This document shows positions 36,967 to 46,076 of a DNA stretch of 64,000 nucleotides, one piece after another. The position numbers and the translations under genes were made by a program. This stretch comes from BOKV01 sp049289295 (GTDB lineage Bacteria; Pseudomonadota; Alphaproteobacteria; Rhizobiales; Rhizobiaceae). The notes under the pieces were generated by a model, which was not told the origin of the DNA, did no database searches, and saw nothing but the letters and a program-made list of their open reading frames with translations. The first letter of the stretch is position 1; each line of letters opens with the position of its first letter. The DNA is taken from the NCBI GenBank assembly GCA_049289295.1, contig JBATLL010000062.1:201160-265159 (forward strand). The letters run 5' to 3'.

Positions 36967-37542
36967 TCAGCGCTCGATCGTTCCGGTACGCCGGATCTTC
37001 TTCTGCAGCAGCATCACCCCATAAAGCAGCGCCTCTGCCGTGGGAGGACAGCCCGGCACATAGATGTCCACCGGCACGATCCGGTCGCAGCCGCGCACAA
37101 CGGAATAGGAATAATGATAATAGCCGCCGCCATTGGCGCATGATCCCATCGAGATCACGTAACGCGGTTCAGGCATCTGGTCATAGACCTTGCGCAGTGC
37201 CGGCGCCATCTTGTTGGTCAGCGTTCCCGCCACGATCATCACGTCCGACTGGCGTGGTGAGGCGCGCGGCGCGAAGCCGAAGCGTTCCGCATCGTAGCGC
37301 GGCATCGACATCTGCATCATCTCGACCGCGCAGCAGGCGAGCCCGAATGTCATCCACATCAGCGAACCGGTGCGCGCCCAGTTGATGAGTTCATCCGTTG
37401 AGGTGACCAGGAAACCCTTGTCGGCCAGTTCATTGTTGATCTCGCCATAGAATGCATCGTCCGCGCCAATCGGCTTGCCGGTGGCAGGATCAATGATTCC
37501 CCTGGCAGCCGGTGCTATCAGCGTTGCAGAACCTTCACTCAT
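36967..37542 (-). CDS. nuoB: NADH-quinone oxidoreductase subunit B
   Basis: Subunit with cluster N2, the last before quinone. Ligands are in FGLACCAVEMMQ, SMGSCANGGGYYHYSYSVVR and VDIYVPGCPPTAEALLYG. 191 residues, normal. It lies between nuoA and nuoC with short spacers. Confidence 0.97.
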   Translation of the reverse strand: MSEGSATLIAPAARGIIDPATGKPIGADDAFYGEINNELADKGFLVTSTDELINWARTGSLMWMTFGLACCAVEMMQMSMPRYDAERFGFAPRASPRQSDVMIVAGTLTNKMAPALRKVYDQMPEPRYVISMGSCANGGGYYHYSYSVVRGCDRIVPVDIYVPGCPPTAEALLYGVMLLQKKIRRTGTIER

Positions 37543-37586
37543 GTCTTTCGCCTTCTGGCCGGATCAGGGGAAAAGCGCACCAGCGC

Positions 37587-37952
37587 CTAGTCCCACTCCA
37601 GCGCGCCCTTCTTCCATTCGTATATGAAACCGATTGTCAGCACGCCCAGGAACACCATCATGGAGACATAGCCGAACAGTCCGAGGCTGCCGAAACTGAC
37701 AGCCCAGGGAAACAGGAAGGCCACTTCGAGATCGAAGATGATGAACAGGATAGCGACGAGATAGAAGCGCACGTCGAACTTCATGCGCGCATCGTCGAAT
37801 GCATTGAAACCGCATTCATAGGCGGAGAGCTTTTCCGCGTCCGGCGCCTTGAAGGCCAGCAGGAACGGGGCAACCATCAATGCAAGGCCAATCACGACGC
37901 AGATGGCGATGAAGATGATGACCGGCAGATAAGAACCAAGAAGCGTGTCCAT
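37587..37952 (-). CDS. nuoA: NADH-quinone oxidoreductase subunit A
   Basis: Three-helix membrane subunit, 121 residues. The loop LSAYECGFNAFDDARMKFDV with the conserved Cys and the second helix LVAILFIIFDLEVAFLFPW are characteristic. It is the first gene of the nuo operon, followed by nuoB after 44 bases. Confidence 0.96.
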   Translation of the reverse strand: MDTLLGSYLPVIIFIAICVVIGLALMVAPFLLAFKAPDAEKLSAYECGFNAFDDARMKFDVRFYLVAILFIIFDLEVAFLFPWAVSFGSLGLFGYVSMMVFLGVLTIGFIYEWKKGALEWD

Positions 37953-38294
37953 GACCTAGTATCCGTTTAGCCTGTCTGGCCTTGTTCCGCCGCATCGCGC
38001 CACAGGGGTTGTGCGCCGCACAGGCCAGGTTGCCTCATCGTATACGCCCGGACGTCATCCTATTGCAATGCAGCAAAAGGAAATACGCCGCAGGTGCAAG
38101 GGCCAACGCCCCGATTTTCCACAGCACGGGTTAGCCCACCGCGTGCGGCATGGCAAGTGGAGCCGCCGCACAAAATGGCACGAATGCGGCAGGCTGCCCC
38201 CTCGCCCGCACCACGTACCTCGCTGCTTCTCGCGCGCCACCGGCAAAGCCTTTGACAAAGGTCGCAATTTTTCCCGAACGGCGGCGCAAGTTGC
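37953..38294. other. region between nuoA and the tRNA-Asp promoter
   Basis: No credible gene. It must hold the nuo operon promoter on the minus strand, but I see no hexamer pair good enough to mark. On the plus strand TTGACA occurs at about 38251 without a matching -10. Frames in this stretch lack ribosome sites. Confidence 0.4.
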
Positions 38295-38323
38295 TTGACT
38301 TCGAAATTCGAAGCACGTAATTC
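38295..38323 (+). promoter_or_regulatory. promoter of the tRNA-Asp gene
   Basis: TTGACT (38295-38300) and TAATTC (38318-38323) are separated by exactly 17 bases and lie about 40 bases before the tRNA. The -35/spacer region contains an odd palindrome CTTCGAA-A-TTCGAAG (38299-38313), which could be an operator or a chance symmetry. Confidence 0.65.
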
Positions 38324-38363
38324 AACGCCACCTCGCCGCTGCCCCTGGGCACGCGGTGAAGAC

Positions 38364-38440
38364 GCGGGTGTAGCTCAGTTGGTTAGAGTGCCGGCCTGTC
38401 ACGCCGGAGGTCGCGGGTTCGAGCCCCGTCACTCGCGCCA
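38364..38440 (+). tRNA. tRNA-Asp (GTC)
   Basis: 77-base cloverleaf with acceptor arms GCGGGTG/CACTCGC (one G-U pair), D-loop AGCTCAGTTGGTTAGAG, anticodon stem CCGGC/GCCGG around CTGTCAC (anticodon GTC) and T-loop GGGTTCGAGCCCC; discriminator G and encoded CCA. Confidence 0.98.
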
Positions 38441-38511
38441 GTTTCCATCTTCAGCAGGGAACTGGCGCTTCGGGGCAGGATGCCCTGCATGGCTTTACGC
38501 CTGTCTGCGTT

Positions 38512-38587
38512 GGGTGCTTAGCTCAGCTGGGAGAGCAACTCGTTTACACCGAGTAGGTCGGCGGTTCGATCCCGTCAGCACCCACCA
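38512..38587 (+). tRNA. tRNA-Val (TAC)
   Basis: 76-base cloverleaf with acceptor arms GGGTGCT/AGCACCC, anticodon stem ACTCG/CGAGT around TTTACAC (anticodon TAC), T-loop GCGGTTCGATCCCGT, discriminator A and encoded CCA. It lies 71 bases after tRNA-Asp and is probably in the same transcript. Confidence 0.98.
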
Positions 38588-38846
38588 ACTTTTCCTTGAA
38601 ATTCCTGATATCTTGAAAAAATCTGTGAACTGTTCTGCCTGATCTGGCTGAAGCCTTGCCGTTTCGCCTCGCCGTTCACCCATTCCGCAGTTTCAAATCG
38701 CCCACTCCAGGGCCCGGCACCCGCTCTGCCGATGCTGCAAGTGGCCTCGGGAGAGCCATTCTCGCTGGCTGGTGACAAGTCCGGCGGCGCCCAAGGGTCG
38801 CGCATTGTGTCTTCCCACGCCATCAGCCTTCTGATAGGCGCAGAAG

Positions 38847-39839
38847 ATGAACAGTGTGACCACCACCATCCGGCACAACAGCCCTGTCGTCGGCATAGCC
38901 TTCATTCTGGCAGGTGTGGCGGCGATTTCCGTCAACGACGTGCTGATCAAGGCCCTGTCCGGCAATTACCCCCTGCATGAGCTGGTTTTCACCCGTTCGG
39001 CAATTGGCCTCCTCGTCTCGCTGGTGATTGTCCAGTTCGAAGGTGGCTTCAGGATATTGAAGGATGGCTGGTCCAGCCTGCATGTCGTGCGCGGCCTGAT
39101 CATCGTGATTTCCAACATGGCCTTCTTCGCCGCGCTGGCTTCGCTGGAACTGGCCGAAACAACGGCGATCTTCTTTGTTGCCCCGCTGCTGATCACGCTG
39201 CTTTCGATTCCCATGCTCGGCGAACGCGTTGGCGTGGCGCGCATGTCCGCCGTTGCCGTTGGTTTTGTCGGGGTGCTGGTCATGTTGCGACCCTGGCCAG
39301 GCGGCGTTTCGGGTCCGGGCCTGTTCATCCTGTCGCTGCCGCTGGTCGCAGCCGCTCTTTACGCCCTCAACCAGGTCATGACGCGCATGCTGGGTACACG
39401 GACCAAGGCCTCGGCCATGTCGGCCTATGTGCAGGTGATTTTCATCTTCGTTTCGCTCGGCTTCTATGTGATCGCCGGCGACGGGCGGTTTGCCGAAGGA
39501 TCGACCAGCCCGAGCATCATCTTCCTGTTGCGCGCCTGGATCATGCCCGAGGGCACCGATGTCTGGCTGTTCATCCTGCTTGGGATCAATTCGGCCGTGG
39601 TCGGCTACTGCCTCGCCCAGGCCTATCGCATGGCGGATGCCGCAACGGTCGCCCCGTTCGAATATGTCGGCCTGCCGCTTGCCGTTCTCTGGGGCTGGTT
39701 CCTGTGGAGCGAATGGCCGGACCTGCCAAGCTGGATCGGCATGACACTCATAGCGGGCAGCGGCCTGTTCATCTTCCTGCGTGAAAAGCAGCTGCGAAAG
39801 CGCCTCGCCTCGGCTCAGCCGTCGCGGCCCCGGTTCTAG
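38847..39839 (+). CDS. EamA family (DMT superfamily) transporter
   Basis: A 330-residue inner-membrane protein with about ten hydrophobic helices in two EamA repeats. The first repeat starts GIAFILAGVAAISVNDVLIKAL and contains the usual ETTAIFFVAPLLITLLSIPMLGERVG region; the second ends near PSWIGMTLIAGSGLFIFLRE. Members export or import amino acids, nucleosides or metabolites; the substrate cannot be assigned. It lies alone on the plus strand, convergent with pgm (15-base gap). Confidence 0.88.
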   Translation: MNSVTTTIRHNSPVVGIAFILAGVAAISVNDVLIKALSGNYPLHELVFTRSAIGLLVSLVIVQFEGGFRILKDGWSSLHVVRGLIIVISNMAFFAALASLELAETTAIFFVAPLLITLLSIPMLGERVGVARMSAVAVGFVGVLVMLRPWPGGVSGPGLFILSLPLVAAALYALNQVMTRMLGTRTKASAMSAYVQVIFIFVSLGFYVIAGDGRFAEGSTSPSIIFLLRAWIMPEGTDVWLFILLGINSAVVGYCLAQAYRMADAATVAPFEYVGLPLAVLWGWFLWSEWPDLPSWIGMTLIAGSGLFIFLREKQLRKRLASAQPSRPRF

Positions 39840-39854
39840 GACAGCCGACAGCAT

Positions 39855-41495
39855 TCAACTGATGACGCTGGGCGTATCCATGCCGGTATGGTCGCGAATG
39901 GCGGCAATCGTCTCGCCTGCCGCAATCAACCCGGCCAGCGCTTCCTGCGTGTCGAGCGCCAGCAGGTGCGGCTCGGTGCAACAGCGCTCCAGATAGACGC
40001 GCAGCGTCGCTCCCGATGTTCCCGTGCCCGACAGGCGGAACACGACGCGCGAACCATCCGTGAAGAAGACCCGCAGCCCCTGCTTCTCGCTGAGCGAACC
40101 ATCGACCGGATCGACATAGGAGAACTCGTCTGCCGCACTCACGGTAAATTCGCCGTATGTCTTGCCGGGCAGATCCTGCAGCCGGTTGCGCAGGCGTTCG
40201 ATCAGCCGGTTGGCACCCTGTGCACTGACTTCCTCATAATCGTGGCGCGAATAATAATTGCGCCCGAACCTCTCCCAATGCTCCGTCACGATCTGCGCAA
40301 CGGACTGGCGACGCACAGCAAGGATGTTCAGCCAGGCGAGCACCGCCCACAATCCATCCTTTTCGCGGACATGATCAGAGCCCGTCCCTGCACTTTCCTC
40401 ACCGCAAAATGTCGCAAGGCCCGCATCCAGCAGATTGCCAAAGAACTTCCAGCCCGTCGGCGTTTCGAACACGGCTATGCCGAGCTGTTGTGCAACCCGG
40501 TCCACCGCCGCACTTGTCGGCATCGAACGCGCCACGCCGCGCAAGCCCTGCGCATAGCCGGGTATCAGTGTCGCGTTCGCCGCCAGCACCGCGAGCGAAT
40601 CGGAGGGTGCCACAGGCATTTTGCGTCCCAGCACAAGGTTGCGGTCACCATCACCATCGGAGGCGGCACCGAAATCAGGCCCATTGTCGCCCATCATCTG
40701 CGCCACCAGTTCATGCGCATGGACGGGATTTGGATCGGGATGCAGCCCGCCGAAATCGGGTAGCGGGATGGCATTGACCACCGTGCCTGCGCGCACGCCC
40801 AGCCTGCCCTCAAGGATATGGCGCGCATAAGGTCCCGTAATCGCATTCATCGCATCGAACCGCATGGTGAAACCGCTTTCGAAAAGCGCGCCGATCGCCT
40901 CGAAGTCGAACAGCCGTTCCATCAGTTCACAATAGTCCGCAACCGGATCAATGATGGCCAGTTCCATCTCGCCGACCCGGTGGACGCCGAGCCGCGAAAG
41001 GTCAGGACATGCCTCAGGGATGATCCTGTAGCCTTCAATTGCCATGGTGCGTTCGTGGATAGCGTCCGTTACCTTTTCAGGCGCAGGCCCGCCATTCGCC
41101 ACATTGTACTTGATCCCGAAATCACCATCCGGCCCGCCGGGATTGTGGCTTGCCGAAAGGATGATGCCGCCAACAGCCTTGTACTTGCGGATCAGGTTGG
41201 AAGCCGCAGGCGTCGACAGCAGGCCTCCCTCGCCCACCAGCACCCTGCCAAATCCGTTTGCCGCCGCCATGCGGATTGCTGTCGAAATGACAACGTCATT
41301 GTGAAAGCGTCCATCCCCGCCGATTACCAGCGTGGCCCCCTGACGCTTTTCGATACAGTCGAAAATGGATTGCAGGAAATTCTCGCTGTAATGGAGTTGC
41401 TGGAAAACGCGCACCTTCTTGCGCAGGCCCGAAGTGCCCGGTTTCTGACCCTCGAAGGGACTGGTCGTGATCCAGTTTTCCATTGTCTGTGCCAT
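39855..41495 (-). CDS. pgm: phosphoglucomutase (alpha-D-glucose phosphate specific)
   Basis: Interconverts glucose-1-phosphate and glucose-6-phosphate, supplying glycogen, exopolysaccharide and glucan synthesis. The 546-residue form has QKPGTSGLRKKV at the N-terminus, the phosphoserine loop SASHNPGGPDGDFGIKYN with the serine near residue 116, the metal loop DGDGDRNLVL and the phosphate-binding RLSGTGTSGATLRVY at the C-terminus. The frame is open to 41597; the ATG at 41495 fits the family length. GAAGG is almost adjacent to it, so the next ATG at 41483 could also be used. Confidence 0.93.
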   Translation of the reverse strand: MAQTMENWITTSPFEGQKPGTSGLRKKVRVFQQLHYSENFLQSIFDCIEKRQGATLVIGGDGRFHNDVVISTAIRMAAANGFGRVLVGEGGLLSTPAASNLIRKYKAVGGIILSASHNPGGPDGDFGIKYNVANGGPAPEKVTDAIHERTMAIEGYRIIPEACPDLSRLGVHRVGEMELAIIDPVADYCELMERLFDFEAIGALFESGFTMRFDAMNAITGPYARHILEGRLGVRAGTVVNAIPLPDFGGLHPDPNPVHAHELVAQMMGDNGPDFGAASDGDGDRNLVLGRKMPVAPSDSLAVLAANATLIPGYAQGLRGVARSMPTSAAVDRVAQQLGIAVFETPTGWKFFGNLLDAGLATFCGEESAGTGSDHVREKDGLWAVLAWLNILAVRRQSVAQIVTEHWERFGRNYYSRHDYEEVSAQGANRLIERLRNRLQDLPGKTYGEFTVSAADEFSYVDPVDGSLSEKQGLRVFFTDGSRVVFRLSGTGTSGATLRVYLERCCTEPHLLALDTQEALAGLIAAGETIAAIRDHTGMDTPSVIS

Positions 41496-41669
41496 CCTTC
41501 GACTGCCATGCCTTGCCGGCTCGAACGCTTCGGCGATGATAACCTGGCTGTTGACTTGATCCAATTCCATGCCACGCTGAACTGGCGCAGTCGCCATGCG
41601 TCACTCCAGGGCGGGTCGCATGCTGCGTTTACATGCCAGCAGACCGTTATCCAAGGGGAAAGCAAGCCG

Positions 41670-42656
41670 ATGGCCACAGACAGTCCATATCGCCCGTTCA
41701 CGCCACGTGCCGAACAGATGGCCCTCAAGCCGGAAATCTCCGGCAACGCGATCAACGGCCTTGGCGAAACGCAGGCCCGACCAGCCCGCATGGTCTACTG
41801 GGCGCCTGATCCCGACACCATCCCCCATGGCAGGATGCAGCGCTGGTTCTACCAGGCCGATCCGGACAATGAACATGTCAACGCTGCCCGCGCCTGGCGC
41901 GCAAAATTGCTGGAAGGCGATGTCCCGCAAAAACAGGGCGATCCGCTCGAGCGCACGCCCGGTGAATGGTTCGATGCACTCGACGCCTTCTGCCAGACAT
42001 TACCTTGCGAAAAGTGCGGCGTAGCCCAGATGAACCCTGACTGGTGCTACGAAGATGCCACCACGCAGCGCAAGCGCATCATCGTGCTTGGTTTCCATCA
42101 CGACTATGAGGAAATCCGCCATGCACCCGAAGGGCGCGCCGGCGCGGAAGTCATTCGCCAGTATGGCCGCGCTGCCTATAGCGCGAAACAGGTAGCAGGC
42201 TGGCTACGGCTGCAGGGCTGGGATGCCGAACCGCTGACGGGGCCCATGACCGGCCCGGTCCTGATGATACCGGCAGCAATTGCCGCCGGGTTTGGCGAAC
42301 TTGGCAAGCACGGCTCGCTCATCAATCCGCAATTCGGCTCATCCTTCCGCCTCTCCGCCGTGCTGACAGACGCTCCCATCGAGACGACTCCGCAGCAGGA
42401 TCATGGCATTGATGATTTCTGCAGCCATTGCAGGGTCTGCGAAAATGCCTGCCCTCCACATGCCATCTCACATGAAAAGCAGATGGTGCGCGGCGTCGAG
42501 CGCTGGTACGTCGATTTCGACAAGTGCCTGCCATTCTTCAACCAGACGAACGGCTGCGCGATATGCATTGCCATCTGCCCCTGGTCGCGCCCTGGCACCG
42601 GGCTGAACCTCGCGGAAAAACTCGAACGAAGACGCAACCGTCTCAACGACAGCTGA
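41670..42656 (+). CDS. soluble reductive-dehalogenase-like 4Fe-4S protein
   Basis: A 328-residue protein without Tat signal or membrane anchor. The C-terminal part resembles the catalytic core of corrinoid reductive dehalogenases and epoxyqueuosine reductase: FGELGKHGSLINPQFGSSFR, then two ferredoxin-like motifs, Cys251/254/257/261 (CSHCRVCENACP) and Cys286/296/299/303 ending CAICIAICPW. The spacing is closer to reductive dehalogenases than to QueG, which also has C-terminal HEAT repeats missing here. Short soluble homologues are widespread in alphaproteobacteria and have no proven substrate known to me. Start 41670 is chosen for AAGGGG upstream; it diverges from pgm. Confidence 0.75.
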   Translation: MATDSPYRPFTPRAEQMALKPEISGNAINGLGETQARPARMVYWAPDPDTIPHGRMQRWFYQADPDNEHVNAARAWRAKLLEGDVPQKQGDPLERTPGEWFDALDAFCQTLPCEKCGVAQMNPDWCYEDATTQRKRIIVLGFHHDYEEIRHAPEGRAGAEVIRQYGRAAYSAKQVAGWLRLQGWDAEPLTGPMTGPVLMIPAAIAAGFGELGKHGSLINPQFGSSFRLSAVLTDAPIETTPQQDHGIDDFCSHCRVCENACPPHAISHEKQMVRGVERWYVDFDKCLPFFNQTNGCAICIAICPWSRPGTGLNLAEKLERRRNRLNDS

Positions 42657-42677
42657 CGCATCAGGTCAATCGCTGGT

Positions 42678-42947
42678 TCAGATCGCGCCTGGCTTTGGCC
42701 TTGGATAGACCGGCATAGCGCAGCTGTCGCGAGACGCGCACCGTGTGCAACTGAAAGCACCATCAAGCGAGGGAATGGTACGCTCATCGGGCAAGGTCAG
42801 TATCGCCGGATCGGTGAACGCCCAGTGGCCGCACTTGCGGCAATGCACGCTCATCTTGAGCCGTTTTGATTTCAGTTCACCCAATGTGACCGGTTCGGGC
42901 CGGTACGCATCGTCATTCTTGCCCTTCGGATCAGGTTCTTTGCGCAT
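42678..42947 (-). CDS. small zinc-ribbon protein of unknown function
   Basis: An 89-residue protein with a four-Cys zinc-ribbon arrangement: CRKC in KMSVHCRKCGHWAFTDP and CTRC in GAFSCTRCASRDSC. The N-terminus is charged and likely disordered. Such proteins often bind nucleic acid or act as partner subunits; no specific function can be given. It lies convergent to the reductive-dehalogenase-like gene and downstream of HU, separated by the HU terminator. Confidence 0.7.
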   Translation of the reverse strand: MRKEPDPKGKNDDAYRPEPVTLGELKSKRLKMSVHCRKCGHWAFTDPAILTLPDERTIPSLDGAFSCTRCASRDSCAMPVYPRPKPGAI

Positions 42948-43012
42948 TCATGGCCCCTGCAAGGTGGCCGCATGTCCGCGCAAGGAATATTTTCCTTTTC
43001 CGGGAAAATCAA

Positions 43013-43044
43013 TAAAAAACCTGCCACCCGTTCAGGATGGCAGG
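43013..43044 (-). terminator. Rho-independent terminator of HU gene
   Basis: On the minus strand the stem CCTGCCA/TGGCAGG with an 11-base loop is followed by TTTTTT, 25 bases past the HU stop. Confidence 0.85.
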
Positions 43045-43069
43045 TCATTGGTCAGCAAGGTGCGCCCTG

Positions 43070-43342
43070 TCAGTTGACGGCGTCCTTGAGGGCCTTGCCC
43101 GGCTTGAACTTCGGAGCCTTGGAGGCTGGAACGTTCACGGTTGCGCCGGTTTGTGGGTTTCTTGCCGTGGTGGCCTTGCGTTGCGCTACAACGAAATTGC
43201 CAAAGCCCAGCAGCCGCACTTCATCGCCCGATTTGAGAGCGGAAGTGATGGCATCGAGCGCCGCGTCAACTGCGTCACCCGCCTGCGCTTTGGTAAGCCC
43301 AGCCTTGTCTGCGACCGCCGCAATAAGCTCGTTTTTATTCAT
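43070..43342 (-). CDS. hup: DNA-binding protein HU
   Basis: Nucleoid-associated protein that bends DNA. The 90-residue sequence begins MNKNELIAAVADKAGLTKAQ and contains the beta-arm signature LLGFGNFVVAQRKATTARNP with the conserved Pro at the arm tip region and RNPQTGATVNVPASKAPKFK. GGAAGG stands about nine bases upstream of the ATG. It is downstream of lon, the usual lon-hup order. Confidence 0.96.
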   Translation of the reverse strand: MNKNELIAAVADKAGLTKAQAGDAVDAALDAITSALKSGDEVRLLGFGNFVVAQRKATTARNPQTGATVNVPASKAPKFKPGKALKDAVN

Positions 43343-43592
43343 CTTGGTTTCCTTCCATGATCAAGATTCGCGAATCCCGAACCTTGGGCCGCAATGGTCG
43401 GTGCAAGAACGCCTATTTTCAACCGAAATTCGCGCCTGCGCCGCCTTCAAAGCCATTTAGGCGCGATTTTTACATGGGCGGAGCAACCGATTGTGTCCAA
43501 ACCGTTGAAAATCAGACGTTCCAGCCCATTCGCTAGCGCATTTTCGCCGTTCCGCGAATCACAAGCGTATTCTTGAAACCGTGCGCTCCAGA
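43343..43592. promoter_or_regulatory. hup upstream region with GATTCGCGAATC palindrome
   Basis: The lon-hup gap has no gene. It contains a perfect 12-base palindrome GATTCGCGAATC (43365-43376), 22 bases before the HU start, made of two facing GANTC sites, the CcrM methylation target in alphaproteobacteria. This fits possible cell-cycle control of HU, but no binding factor can be named. A clear -35/-10 pair was not found. Confidence 0.4.
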
Positions 43593-43624
43593 TAAAAAAA
43601 TCCCCGGCTTCAGGCCGGGGATTT
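43593..43624 (-). terminator. Rho-independent terminator of lon
   Basis: Stem CCCCGGC/GCCGGGG with a 5-base loop, extended by AAT/ATT pairs, then a run of T on the minus strand, 20 bases past the lon stop. Confidence 0.88.
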
Positions 43625-43643
43625 CAGCAGTTCACGCGTCAGA

Positions 43644-46076
43644 TCAATGAGCGGTGATGGCAGGATCGGAATCGCCCGCGCCAGCCGAAACAGCCCGGCG
43701 CGCCTTCTCCGCATCCTCTTCCGTCCACTCGATCGCAACCGGTTCGCGAACAAGCGCGTGCCTCAGCACCTCGTCCATGCGCGCCACGGGCACGATTTCC
43801 AGCCCGTTCTTCACATTGTCCGGGATTTCGGCCAGATCCTTGGCGTTTTCCTCTGGAATGAGGACCTTGGTCAGGCCGCCCCGCAGGGCTGCAAGCAGTT
43901 TCTCCTTCAGCCCGCCAATCGGCAGCACCCTGCCACGCAGCGTCACTTCGCCTGTCATGGCGATGTCACCGCGGACCGGAATGCCGGTCATGATGGACAC
44001 GATTGCCGTTGCCATCGCGATACCAGCCGACGGGCCGTCCTTTGGCGTTGCCCCTTCGGGAACGTGGACGTGAATGTCGGTCCGGTCGAACCTTGGCGGC
44101 TCGATACCGAAATCGATGGCCCGGCTGCGCACATAGGAAGCTGCCGCCGAAATCGACTCCTTCATCACATCCTTCAGATTACCCGTCACGGTCATGCGAC
44201 CCTTGCCGGGCATCGACACACCTTCGATCGTCAGCAGTTCACCGCCGACCTCCGTCCATGCAAGCCCGGTCACCACGCCGATCTGGTCTTCCAGGTCAGC
44301 CTGGCCGTGCCTGAACTTCGGCACGCCAAGATAGGCCTCGATGTTTGGCGCATCGATGGAGACGGACTTCTTCTTGCTCTTGAGAAGTTCCGTTACCGCC
44401 TTGCGCGCCAGCTTCGACATTTCACGTTCGAGATTACGCACGCCAGCCTCGCGCGTGTAGCGCCGAATGACCTGGCGTATCGCCTCCTCGCTGACCTTGA
44501 ACTCCTTCTCGCGCAGCGCGTGATCACGGATCGCCTTCGGCAGCAGATGGCGCTTGGCGATCTCCACCTTTTCGTCTTCCGTGTACCCGGCAATGCGGAT
44601 GATCTCCATGCGGTCCATGAGTGGCGGCGGAATGTTGAGCGTGTTCGCCGTCGTCACGAACATCACGCCCGACAGATCATAATCCACCTCGAGATAGTGA
44701 TCGTTGAACGTGTGGTTCTGTTCCGGATCGAGCACTTCGAGCAGCGCCGATGAAGGATCACCACGGAAGTCCATGCCCATCTTGTCGATCTCGTCGAGCA
44801 GGAAGAGCGGATTGGTCTTCTTGGCCTTCTTCATCGACTGGATGACCTTGCCCGGCATCGAGCCGATATAGGTCCTGCGGTGGCCACGGATCTCGGCTTC
44901 GTCACGCACGCCTCCAAGTGCCATGCGCACGAATTCGCGACCCGTTGCCTTGGCGATCGACTTGCCAAGCGATGTCTTGCCGACGCCCGGAGGACCGACA
45001 AGGCACAGGATCGGCCCCTTGATCTTTTTCGAGCGCGTCTGCACCGCGAGATATTCGATGATGCGTTCCTTGACCTTTTCCAGGCCATAATGATCCGCGT
45101 CGAGAATTTCCTCGGCCAGCTGAATGTCCGTCTTGACCGCAGAACGCCTGCCCCAGGGAATGCCAAGCAGCCAGTCGAGATAGTTGCGAACAACCGTGGC
45201 CTCGGCTGACATCGGGCTCATCTGGCGAAGCTTCTTGACTTCCGCGAGTGCCTTTTCACGTGCTTCCTTGGAAAGCTTCACCTTGGCGATTCGCTCTTCC
45301 AGTTCGCCAACCTCGTCGCGGCCATCCTCGCCGTCGCCCAGTTCCTTCTGGATCGCCTTCATCTGCTCGTTGAGATAATATTCGCGCTGCGTCTTCTCCA
45401 TCTGGCGCTTGACGCGGCTGCGGATGCGCTTTTCAACCTGAAGCACGGAGATTTCGCTCTCCATCAGGCCCAGCACATGCTCGAGGCGCTGCTTGACCGA
45501 GAACACGCCAAGAATTTCCTGCTTTTCGGGAATCTTGATCGCAAGATGCTGCGCAATCGTGTCGGCAAGCTTCGAATAGTCATCAATCTGCGTGACCGCA
45601 CTGACCACTTCGGGCGACACTTTCTTGTTCAGCTTCACATAGCCTTCGAATTCGGACACGACCGAACGCGCCAGCGCTTCGATCTCGACTGGATCATCGT
45701 CGCTGTCGGCCACGATCTCGGCACGCGCTTCGACGAAATCCTGCCTGTCGGTGAATTCCGTAACCTTGGCGCGCTTGTTGCCTTCCACCAGCACCTTGAC
45801 CGTTCCGTCCGGCAGCTTCAGCAGTTGCAGCACGGTCGCAATGGTGCCCACGGGGTAAAGCGTTGCGGGATCGGGATCATCATCGCTGGCATTCTTCTGC
45901 GTGAACAGCAGGATCTGCCGGTCGGCATTCATGACCTCTTCAAGCGCAGCAATGGACTTCTGGCGTCCCACGAAAAGGGGAACGATCATGTGGGGAAACA
46001 CGACGATGTCACGCAGCGGCAAAAGCGGGAACACTTCGCCCTGGCCCATTTCGATGGAACTTTTCGTCTTTGTCAT
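43644..46076 (-). CDS. lon: endopeptidase La (Lon protease)
   Basis: ATP-dependent quality-control protease. 810 residues: N-terminal substrate domain (FPLLPLRDIVVFPHMIVPLF), AAA+ domain with Walker A GPPGVGKT and Walker B FLLDEIDK, and a Ser-Lys protease domain with the catalytic Ser in PKDGPSAGIAMATA and Lys in GGLKEKLLAA. The frame is open to 46103, but MTKTKSSIEMGQGEV at 46076 has GAGGT seven bases upstream. In Caulobacter Lon degrades CcrM and DnaA; the same role here is only inference. Confidence 0.96.
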   Translation of the reverse strand: MTKTKSSIEMGQGEVFPLLPLRDIVVFPHMIVPLFVGRQKSIAALEEVMNADRQILLFTQKNASDDDPDPATLYPVGTIATVLQLLKLPDGTVKVLVEGNKRAKVTEFTDRQDFVEARAEIVADSDDDPVEIEALARSVVSEFEGYVKLNKKVSPEVVSAVTQIDDYSKLADTIAQHLAIKIPEKQEILGVFSVKQRLEHVLGLMESEISVLQVEKRIRSRVKRQMEKTQREYYLNEQMKAIQKELGDGEDGRDEVGELEERIAKVKLSKEAREKALAEVKKLRQMSPMSAEATVVRNYLDWLLGIPWGRRSAVKTDIQLAEEILDADHYGLEKVKERIIEYLAVQTRSKKIKGPILCLVGPPGVGKTSLGKSIAKATGREFVRMALGGVRDEAEIRGHRRTYIGSMPGKVIQSMKKAKKTNPLFLLDEIDKMGMDFRGDPSSALLEVLDPEQNHTFNDHYLEVDYDLSGVMFVTTANTLNIPPPLMDRMEIIRIAGYTEDEKVEIAKRHLLPKAIRDHALREKEFKVSEEAIRQVIRRYTREAGVRNLEREMSKLARKAVTELLKSKKKSVSIDAPNIEAYLGVPKFRHGQADLEDQIGVVTGLAWTEVGGELLTIEGVSMPGKGRMTVTGNLKDVMKESISAAASYVRSRAIDFGIEPPRFDRTDIHVHVPEGATPKDGPSAGIAMATAIVSIMTGIPVRGDIAMTGEVTLRGRVLPIGGLKEKLLAALRGGLTKVLIPEENAKDLAEIPDNVKNGLEIVPVARMDEVLRHALVREPVAIEWTEEDAEKARRAVSAGAGDSDPAITAH

